Of a stretch of DNA of 38,135 nucleotides, positions 32,479-38,135 are shown one piece after another. Made by a program: the position numbers and the translations under genes. This stretch comes from Candidatus Shapirobacteria bacterium (GTDB taxonomy: Bacteria; Patescibacteriota; Microgenomatia; UM-FILTER-40-11): positions 168,301-206,435 of the forward strand of contig JAGVBK010000002.1 of assembly GCA_020059745.1 (NCBI GenBank). Direction: 5' to 3'. Under the pieces are notes generated by a model, which saw only the letters and a program-made list of their open reading frames with translations, was not told the origin of the DNA and made no database searches. Positions within the stretch are counted from its first letter, which is position 1; each line of letters starts with the position of its first letter.

Positions 32479-32606
32479 ATTTTCAAATTCCAATTTATCC
32501 CACTTCGCTCAAGCTTCGCGGGGCGAGCAATTTTCATTAAATGTTTTATTGAATCAATGTTACATTGAAAATTCATTGTGAATTAAAAATTGTAAATTGT
32601 TAAAAT
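32479..32606 (-). repeat. Composite repeat block between surface genes
   Basis: Starts with 20 bp identical to 20681-20700. It then has the inverted copy of the 34-bp element (32492-32525), CATTGAA-type motifs, and at the right end heptamers AAAATTG, TAAATTG, TTAAAAT (32586-32606). The last unit forms the extended -10 box of the next gene. With 29104-29137 it brackets three surface-protein genes in inverted orientation. Confidence 0.85.
32598..32606 (+). promoter_or_regulatory. Extended -10 promoter made by repeat DNA (leaderless)
   Basis: TGT-TAAAAT, then 6 nt and ATG at 32613, exactly as in front of tsaD. An ATG at 32607 directly touches the -10 box and is unlikely to be the start. Confidence 0.45.
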
Positions 32607-32612
32607 ATGTTT

Positions 32613-33542
32613 ATGCTTCGAAAATTTATCTATGTTTTTTTAGCTTTAAAGCTTCTGAGTATTCCCTTTTTTTTCTTTCTCTTTAGGGAAAAACCCCGAG
32701 AAAGCGTTCTTTCTAGAATCACCCCGGTTTACTCGGACCCGGTTAATGTTTCCGGCCTTGTCGGCGCCGGCTACATGATTGAAAGCATCACCGGCTGGAG
32801 TTCTCCTTTTTCCGAGGTTAACCTAAGCTCGCCCAATCTGATAAGAAAAACAGTAGCTGATGAAAGCGGTTTTTTTGCCTTTTATCTTATCCCTGCTCCT
32901 GAAAATTTAGGAGAAATCTGCCTGGTTGCCCAAGATGTTAACCAACTTCCTTCTTACCCTGTTTGCCTTTCAAAAATTGAAAGAAGGGAAAACATCAAAA
33001 TTGAAAATATCTTGCTGCCGCCAACTCTTTTTTTAGAAGGAGGACAAATTATTGCCGGAAAAACCGTCAAAGCCTCGGGAATGACTTTTCCGGATACAAC
33101 TGTAGATGTTTATCTTTTTACTGAAAGAAAGGCTTCTTTAAGTGCTCTAATCCGCCAAGTAGTAAAAAGCCTTTTTGCAAAACCGGCAAATGCTTTTGGC
33201 TTGCCCGTATACCGGGTTAAGAGTAATAAAAACGGTTACTTCGAGTTTTCCCTGCCCGCTTCCTACCCCTCTCTAAACCGGATTTTTGTTGCCTCAAGCC
33301 TAACAAAAGAAAGCTTTGAAGAAAGCCACTCGCCTAAAAGCTTTACTCTTGCCTTTGAAACCATCGGTTTTTTGAAAAGTATCTTCCTTTTTCTGTTGGG
33401 CCTGATAAAAAGCATGTCTGAAGCTCTTAAGTCACCCAAAAGCATCTCATTTTACCTGATTATCCTGGAAATTCTTGCCCTGGCAGGGCTGCTTTTTTTA
33501 ATTCTGTTTGAAGGAAACAAAGCCAAAAAACAAAGAAACTAA
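32613..33542 (+). CDS. Exported beta-sandwich membrane protein
   Basis: A 309-residue protein with an N-terminal membrane or signal segment (about 3-23, KFIYVFLALKLLSIPFFFFLF), an ectodomain of about 210 residues and C-terminal hydrophobic helices (about 250-268 and 278-300) with a basic end. The ectodomain has two parts. One is a carboxypeptidase-regulatory-like sandwich (VNVSGLVGAGYMIESI ... TVADESGFFAFYLIPAP). The other (NILLPPTLFLEGGQIIAGKTVKASGMTFPDTTVDVYLF) resembles a segment of the dockerin-bearing protein (13649-14629). No catalytic motif. I do not recognise a specific family; a surface-assembly role fits the context. The start at 32613 was chosen from the promoter position. Confidence 0.65.
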   Translation: MLRKFIYVFLALKLLSIPFFFFLFREKPRESVLSRITPVYSDPVNVSGLVGAGYMIESITGWSSPFSEVNLSSPNLIRKTVADESGFFAFYLIPAPENLGEICLVAQDVNQLPSYPVCLSKIERRENIKIENILLPPTLFLEGGQIIAGKTVKASGMTFPDTTVDVYLFTERKASLSALIRQVVKSLFAKPANAFGLPVYRVKSNKNGYFEFSLPASYPSLNRIFVASSLTKESFEESHSPKSFTLAFETIGFLKSIFLFLLGLIKSMSEALKSPKSISFYLIILEILALAGLLFLILFEGNKAKKQRN

Positions 33543-33546
33543 ACAA

Positions 33547-33783
33547 GATTTACGATTTAAGACCTATGATTTATGAATAAAATAAAATCCTTTACTGATA
33601 TCAAGGCCTGGCAAGAAGGGCATAAGCTGGTTATTCTTATTTACGGTGTTACAAAGACATTTACTTAGAGGAGGAAGATTTTAATCAACTTGCAAATCAG
33701 GCAAACATTACACATCGGCTACTTCAGGGGTTAATCCAAAAATCAAAATCCTTCGTAAATCTTAAATCCTAAATCTTAAATCA
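33547..33783 (+). mobile_element. Decayed four-helix-bundle unit between inverted heptamer arrays
   Basis: Left array GATTTAC, GATTTAA, GACCTAT, GATTTAT (33547-33574); right array TAAATCT, TAAATCC, TAAATCT, TAAATCA (33756-33783). The arrays are inverted relative to each other and enclose the broken four-helix-bundle gene. Same architecture as the intact unit at 28722-29150. Confidence 0.4.
33573..33772 (+). pseudogene. Broken four-helix-bundle (S23/IVP family) gene
   Basis: The first 31 codons from ATG 33573 give FTDIKAWQEGHKLVILIY, the typical N-terminus of this family, and then hit a stop at 33666. In the next frame, from about 33662, the reading YLEEEDFNQLANQANITHRL and then LQGLIQKSKSF matches the usual C-terminal helix. 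The central two helices (roughly 50-60 residues) are missing and the two ends are out of frame. This is a deletion remnant. It belongs to a different subgroup from the intact gene at 28748. Confidence 0.65.
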
Positions 33784-33788
33784 ATCTA

Positions 33789-34214
33789 TTATTGGAAATT
33801 AACCGTTACTGTCTGGGGAATAGGAGTACCGCTGGCATAAGCTTGAATTTCGTATTTGCCTGTCATAGAAGAACTTACATCAAAAATTGCCTGCCCTAGA
33901 GTGTCAGTTTGCTGCTGAATGTCGGTAAAAGAAACACCATTGCAAGCTGCTGATTCTTTGCAGCCCACACTAACCAAAGCGTTGGCAATCCCCTTGCCTT
34001 GGCCGTCAAGAGCAAAAACAGTCACCCTAATCTTATCAAGGTTTGCTTTTGCGGTTATTGGAGAAGCAAAAACATAGGAATTTCCAGGGCTTAGCACTCC
34101 CGAACCGGAGGCTTTGCCAAAAAAATTTGTTCTTCCCGAAGAAAGATTAATAAGGATGTAAATTATTACCAAGAGGAAAACGGCTACTAAAATGAGGAGT
34201 AATGATCTTTTCAT
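33789..34214 (-). CDS. Small membrane-anchored Ig-like (Big_1-type) protein
   Basis: A 141-residue protein with one N-terminal membrane helix (about 4-24, SLLLILVAVFLLVIIYILI) and an extracytoplasmic bacterial Ig-like domain (about 50-141). The domain pattern is KIRVTVFALDGQGKGIANALVSVGC ... FTDIQQQTDTLGQAIFDVSSSMTGKYEIQAYASG, as in Big_1/invasin-like folds where TD..G.A.F..SS is conserved. Two cysteines (about 94 and 99) may form a disulphide. The ATG at 34214 is chosen because an upstream in-frame TTG at 34265 is the -35 box of a good promoter. Stands alone on the minus strand between repeat remnants. Confidence 0.7.
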   Translation of the reverse strand: MKRSLLLILVAVFLLVIIYILINLSSGRTNFFGKASGSGVLSPGNSYVFASPITAKANLDKIRVTVFALDGQGKGIANALVSVGCKESAACNGVSFTDIQQQTDTLGQAIFDVSSSMTGKYEIQAYASGTPIPQTVTVNFQ

Positions 34215-34235
34215 TTTGTTAATTAATCTAACACT

Positions 34236-34265
34236 ATTATGTAACAGCAAAAAACAAGAAGTCAA
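34236..34265 (-). promoter_or_regulatory. Promoter of the small Ig-like gene
   Basis: On the minus strand: -35 TTGACT (34265-34260), 18-bp spacer, -10 CATAAT (34241-34236). The start codon lies 21 nt downstream. Confidence 0.5.
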
Positions 34266-35081
34266 TAGGATTCTAAAAAAACAAGAAAACTTTATAAGAA
34301 ATTAACGCAAAATGTCATAATTTAGCTTTTCACAAATAAAAAATAGGTAAAAAAAGACGGTGGTTTTAAGAACATGGATAATGAAATGCTTTCGTTAAAA
34401 AAAGAAAACATGAATGTTGATAAAAAAATAAAATTGAAGCATTATCAAAGCATTTTTAAGCAAAAAAGGCCTTAGCAGTTAAAAGAATGAATTGCCATAA
34501 TCGTATAAATTATCAAGGGAATATCATTAAGTATTCGTGAAATAGCATTAACTTAAAAAAACAGTTCAATAAGACTTGGAATAAAAGAAAGGACACTCTC
34601 TTCCAAACTTAAAACAAAAAAAGCAAAAAAAATAGAGTTTAAATTAATGAAAGCAAGAAAAAAACAGCCAAAAAATAAATTAGCCTCGATAAATAATTTC
34701 CGCAAGTAAAAATAAGATAAAATAGAGACTTGATATATTTTGATGTTTAAATTTATTTATTAAATATACTTTGATAGTAGGTATTTCGTGTAAAAAGCTT
34801 AATGAAAACTGCGATACGGAAATTATTAATAATGTTTTTCGGGTTTTTTGCACTTTCTTTATCTAAAAGAAATCTACTTCTTAACTACACAAACTATATC
34901 AGTGATGTTTTCCAGCTTTGAATTAAACTAACCCTTTTTTTTACTAAGTTTTAAGAATATAACTCTACATCTACAAAAGAATGTACCTATATATCGGCAT
35001 AAAATTAAATCGATCCCCTGTTGTTATACCATTCTTTGCATTGCCTTTTCATTAAATCTGCAAATAGCCTCGAAGTGCCTG
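34266..35081. other. A-rich region without an intact gene; possible gene remnants
   Basis: About 0.8 kb of poly-A/T-rich sequence with all frames broken. On the plus strand a 33-codon reading frame from ATG 34374 ends at TAG 34473. From 34512 to 34709 another reading gives GISLSIREIAL and then GIKERTLSSKLKTKKAKK, with one internal TAA. The first part resembles a helix-turn-helix of a resolvase or transposase, and the pieces may be remains of one lost gene. From 34710 to 35081 I see nothing beyond A/T-rich sequence and, at its end, the promoter of the next gene. Confidence 0.3.
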
Positions 35082-35111
35082 TTGACACTATTTTTAAAAT
35101 TCTTTTATAGT
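35082..35111 (+). promoter_or_regulatory. Promoter of the core-binding-domain/tail-fibre operon
   Basis: -35 TTGACA (35082-35087), 18-bp spacer, -10 TATAGT (35106-35111). ATG at 35127 lies 15 nt after the -10, with no Shine-Dalgarno. One of the best promoter matches in the window. Confidence 0.6.
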
Positions 35112-35126
35112 AGATATATATATTCT

Positions 35127-35684
35127 ATGTATAATCCGTATAATTTTGAAGCTAACTCAAAAATTAAAGATTTCGACGAAATAATCGGAAAATTTAAACT
35201 TTACTTAAATACGGAAAATATCTCCAAAGGCTCAATTAGAAGCTACCTCTCAGATGCCCGTCATTTCCTTGGTTGGCTGGTTTCATTCTTAGAAGAAAAC
35301 CACATTATCGTCCCTAAAAGCCAAAAATTAAATGCTGAGTCGCTTTTGGGATTTGTCAACGAGAGGCTTTTAGAAGCCTACAAAGACTACCAACTGGGCA
35401 TTAATGTGCCGGTTAAAACAATTAACCGCCGTTTTTCAGCCTTAAGGAAGTTTGGTACCTTCTGCCAGGTTCGCTTGGATCTTAAAGTGAACATGTTTGA
35501 TACATTAAGAAATATTTCTAAAGAAGAAAAAATACCTAAAGTTGACTACCGGGTTGAAGATTTCAGGCTAGAGCTTTGGAAAAATAAAGCCAGTAAAACA
35601 ACAATTAAAAATTATTTAAACGATGTTAAACAATTTGTTTCCTGGTGCGAAACAGAAAAAGTTCAAATTATCCCTGAAGAATAA
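35127..35684 (+). CDS. Tandem SAM-like (recombinase core-binding) domain protein without catalytic domain
   Basis: A 185-residue protein made of two helical units like the N-terminal core-binding domain of tyrosine recombinases. Unit 1 (about 15-125): IIGKFKLYLNTENISKGSIRSYLSDARHFLGWL ... TINRRFSALRKFGTFC. Unit 2 (about 143-180): FRLELWKNKASKTTIKNYLNDVKQFVSWCE. The protein ends there; no RHRHY catalytic domain follows and none is in the next gene. It is therefore not an integrase. The next gene starts 3 bp later and begins with the same kind of unit, so the two products probably interact or bind the same DNA. Start ATG 35127 is set by the promoter; a TTG at 35082 is the -35 box. Confidence 0.7.
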   Translation: MYNPYNFEANSKIKDFDEIIGKFKLYLNTENISKGSIRSYLSDARHFLGWLVSFLEENHIIVPKSQKLNAESLLGFVNERLLEAYKDYQLGINVPVKTINRRFSALRKFGTFCQVRLDLKVNMFDTLRNISKEEKIPKVDYRVEDFRLELWKNKASKTTIKNYLNDVKQFVSWCETEKVQIIPEE

Positions 35685-35687
35685 ACA

Positions 35688-38135
35688 ATGGATACTGCCC
35701 AAATACTAGCCAAATATAAAGAACGCCTCGTAAAAGAAGGATTGTCCCCGGCCACGGTTGAAAGAAAGCTTTCCTCTGTGAGGGCTTATCTTTCTTTTCT
35801 TGAGTCTCAAAGACCTTCAAGCCCTCAGATTACAGATAAAGAAGTTGTTAAAAAACTTAAAGAGTTCGGAATAGAGATTCCGGAACCTAAACCTTCTTTT
35901 GTTTCCCAACTTCTTTTTGTGAGAGCTGCTAAAAAGCTCGGCAAGGCAGTTAAAGAAGCTCCAAACTGGCGCTATACCATTCCCTATAGCCTTAAGTACA
36001 AAAAACCGGTATGGCTTACAAGCTATCAAAACTCGCCTTTAAGCAAGTACATTAACTATTCTTTGATTATTATCCTTTGTGTGGCTTTGGGTATTGGCTG
36101 TTATGAAAAATTTGGTTTAAAATTTCTTGGTAACAAAGGTGGTGAGGTTTTGGGTTTACCGACTTCTACCCCCTCCTACCTTTCCTTTCAGGCAAGATTA
36201 ACCGACAATTTTGACAACCCAATTACTGTTTCCACTCATTTCAGGTTTACACTCTATTCTGACCCCACCGCATCCGGCTCTGCCAAGCTCTGGGAAGAAG
36301 CCAAATGGATTAAACCGGATAACGACGGTATATTTAATACTTTTATTGGAGATACAGTGGCCCTGGATAAAAGCATTTTCAGAGATAATACAGACCTTTA
36401 TCTAGGAGTCACTGTCAATGAAAATGAAGAAATGGTTGACCGTCAAAGAGTGGCCACGGTTGCTTATGCCTTTAATTCAGAGTATTTGCAAGGTTATGGC
36501 ATTGGTGAAAGCGGTGCTGCTGATACAAACCAGGTATTAGTGGTTAATTCAGAAGGTGACATTATTATTGCGGCTGCCAGCCCTTCCCTGCAATCAACCT
36601 CAGGCACTTTTACTATTGATGCTAAAACTATTTATTTGACTACTGCCGACAACGGAGATGTTCACTTAGACCCTGGCGGAACCGGCACTATAAACTTAAC
36701 CAGCCAAACTACATCAGGAAACGCCGTTAACGCTACCTCCTCTGCCCTAACTACTGGCAACCTTATTTACGGAGGCGTTTACAACAATAATACAGGCTAT
36801 AATTTAATTAACTTGGTATCTGGCACTGGTGCTACCTCGACTGCTAAATTTATTGTTGACGCATCCGGTAATGCATATCTTGCAGGAAATTTAGGTATAG
36901 GTGTTTCAAGCTCGATATATAACCTTGAAGTTGGTGGAACTTCCTCTTTTAACGACATTAAAATCAATGGAAGCTTGTTTGATACCGGTAATAACCCGGG
37001 AACAAACGGGTTTATCCTAAGATCTACCGGAACCGGAGTTTCTTGGAGTAATCTTTCTGATATTTCGGTTGGCAATGCCGATACTCTTGACAACCTTGAC
37101 AGTGCGGATTTTCTAAGAGCCACAGTCTCAGATACTTTTGAAAGCGGCAATACTTTAACCATAGCAGGTATACTCTCTACTACCGGCAATGCTTTTTTTG
37201 GCAACTATTCTGGAATATTGAGCTCTAGTGGCAATATGGGCATCGGAACGACGAATCCTGTGGCGAAGCTAAATGTAGTGACGGGTAAAACGTTAGCCAC
37301 AGGTGTAGCATTCACCACTTCAGACTATGTGGATACTACAACAGGATCTAAATTTGGATTTAGGTTTGGAGACACAACTGGCAATACTTATGGAGAAATG
37401 CTTGTGGTTACTGCTGGAGGTGGAGATGTTGGTAATTTGGTATTACAAGGGACAGGCGGCAACGTCGGCATCGGCACCACTGCCCCTACCTCAGGGTATA
37501 AACTGGATATAAATGGCAACTTAAGAGTTGGGTCTTCCGCTTACTTTGGCTCAACTGTTAACCTAAATAGCTTAACCGCTTCCCGGCCTTTAAAGCTTGA
37601 TGCAAATAAAAACATTGTATCTACCCAAATTGACCTTGCTTCAAGCAACGATGTAACTGGGATACTTGGAGTAGCTTACGGTGGCACTGGGATTAATGGA
37701 GGGACAGCTGCAAATGGAACCTTGCTGATAGGAAATGGTTCAGGGTATTCCCTTTCTACCCTAACCCAAGGAACAGGAATAGGAATCACTAGCGGTTCCG
37801 GAAGTATTACTCTTCATCATGCTGATACTTCTACCACCAGCTCCTCTAATAACTCAGATGGAACAGTTATCCAGGACATTACGCTTGATGGCATGGGACA
37901 CATTACCGGGCTTGGAACAGTTGACCTTGACTCAAGATATATTCAAAGCGCTGATGTTTCCTGGATACTTTCCGGAGACTCAGGCACTCCCCAGTCAATC
38001 GGCATCGGTAATACTGCCAGTGTCTTGGGAGGAGCCGGTCTTTCCTCAAGCGCTTCTGCCACTGATACCTTAACCTTAACCGTAGGAGAAGGCGTTGGCA
38101 TATCCGTTGGCCCTAATGATGTTTCCGTTAATGAG
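35688..38135 (+). CDS. Membrane protein joining a SAM-like domain to tail-fibre repeats (partial)
   Basis: Open for 816 codons to the window end, no stop. Residues 1-45 form a recombinase-type core-binding helix pair (ILAKYKERLVKEGLSPATVERKLSSVRAYLSFLES). A basic region (about 75-120) leads to one membrane helix (about 121-139, YINYSLIIILCVALGIGCY). Outside lies a domain (about 160-275) of the type YLSFQARLTDN ... LWEEAKWIKPDNDGIFNTFIGD ... LYLGVTVN ... RVATVAYAFNSEYLQG, followed by tail-fibre-like repeats: NADTLDNLDSADFLRA, GNMGIGTTNPVAKLNV, GGNVGIGTTAPTSGYKLDI, AYGGTGINGG, ITLDGMGHITGLGTVDLDSRY. The positive-inside rule puts the SAM-like part in the cytoplasm and the fibre outside. It looks like a cell-encoded adhesion fibre; no phage genes are nearby. 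Confidence 0.8.
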   Translation, partial: MDTAQILAKYKERLVKEGLSPATVERKLSSVRAYLSFLESQRPSSPQITDKEVVKKLKEFGIEIPEPKPSFVSQLLFVRAAKKLGKAVKEAPNWRYTIPYSLKYKKPVWLTSYQNSPLSKYINYSLIIILCVALGIGCYEKFGLKFLGNKGGEVLGLPTSTPSYLSFQARLTDNFDNPITVSTHFRFTLYSDPTASGSAKLWEEAKWIKPDNDGIFNTFIGDTVALDKSIFRDNTDLYLGVTVNENEEMVDRQRVATVAYAFNSEYLQGYGIGESGAADTNQVLVVNSEGDIIIAAASPSLQSTSGTFTIDAKTIYLTTADNGDVHLDPGGTGTINLTSQTTSGNAVNATSSALTTGNLIYGGVYNNNTGYNLINLVSGTGATSTAKFIVDASGNAYLAGNLGIGVSSSIYNLEVGGTSSFNDIKINGSLFDTGNNPGTNGFILRSTGTGVSWSNLSDISVGNADTLDNLDSADFLRATVSDTFESGNTLTIAGILSTTGNAFFGNYSGILSSSGNMGIGTTNPVAKLNVVTGKTLATGVAFTTSDYVDTTTGSKFGFRFGDTTGNTYGEMLVVTAGGGDVGNLVLQGTGGNVGIGTTAPTSGYKLDINGNLRVGSSAYFGSTVNLNSLTASRPLKLDANKNIVSTQIDLASSNDVTGILGVAYGGTGINGGTAANGTLLIGNGSGYSLSTLTQGTGIGITSGSGSITLHHADTSTTSSSNNSDGTVIQDITLDGMGHITGLGTVDLDSRYIQSADVSWILSGDSGTPQSIGIGNTASVLGGAGLSSSASATDTLTLTVGEGVGISVGPNDVSVNE

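Noticed and set aside
27972-33783. CRISPR array
   Set aside because: The repeats are 7-bp tandem units without unique spacers, and there are no cas genes.
35127-35684. Tyrosine recombinase/integrase
   Set aside because: Only core-binding helical units are present. No catalytic RHRHY domain follows in this or the next gene.
35688-38135. Prophage tail-fibre gene
   Set aside because: No capsid, terminase, portal or baseplate genes nearby, and the protein has its own membrane anchor and cytoplasmic domain.
1-38135. Alternative genetic code (UGA as Gly)
   Set aside because: UGA ends several clearly complete genes, for example those stopping at 29080 and 30065, and no internal UGA interrupts conserved genes.

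Overview
The window looks like a chromosomal segment of a Candidate Phyla Radiation bacterium (Patescibacteria), most likely Microgenomates. This is inferred from gene content, not from a marker tree: a nucleoside diphosphate kinase with a long insertion, a two-gene ComEC plus ComEA, a TsaC-TsaE fusion, many exported DUF916/WxL-like and DUF2341 surface proteins, and a tail-fibre-like giant gene. UGA is used as an ordinary stop (for example at the ends of the genes finishing at 29080 and 30065), which argues against the recoded SR1/Gracilibacteria lineages. No rRNA, tRNA, IS transposase or CRISPR array was seen.

Layout. 1-1036: a small cysteine-rich gene and ndk, both on the minus strand. 1044-12545 (-): three exported genes, namely a DUF916/SH3 membrane protein, a 570-residue Ig-like protein and a 2777-residue surface protein that carries an M23 peptidase and two DUF2341 domains. 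12654-15470 (-): a cohesin-like membrane protein, a dockerin-like exported protein and a DUF916-like protein. 15594-20628 (-): M18 and M16 peptidases, argS and a tRNA-binding-domain protein. 20783-24398: TsaC-TsaE fusion, HIT protein, sigma-70 factor and tsaD. 24405-27089 (-): the competence genes comEA, comEC (membrane part) and comEC (metallo-beta-lactamase part). 27203-33542 (+): a kinase-like membrane sensor without an ATPase domain, then a run of exported WxL-like and DUF916-like proteins interrupted by a four-helix-bundle (S23/IVP-type) gene. 33573-34214: a broken four-helix-bundle gene and a small Ig-like membrane protein. 34266-35081: about 0.8 kb of A-rich sequence with no intact gene. 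35127-38135 (+): a protein made only of recombinase-type core-binding domains, followed by a membrane-anchored protein that joins one such domain to tail-fibre repeats and runs off the window.

Main themes. (1) Cell surface: three DUF916-like/WxL-like groups and a cohesin/dockerin pair suggest non-covalent assembly of a protein coat around giant adhesins. (2) DNA uptake: ComEA/ComEC. (3) t6A tRNA modification: TsaC, TsaE and TsaD within 3.6 kb. (4) A dispersed family of heptanucleotide tandem repeats sits between genes, inside three unrelated coding regions, and as inverted arrays around both four-helix-bundle loci. This is the best candidate here for an undescribed mobile or repetitive system. 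(5) Many genes have an extended -10 box 6-7 nt before the start codon and no Shine-Dalgarno, which predicts leaderless mRNAs.
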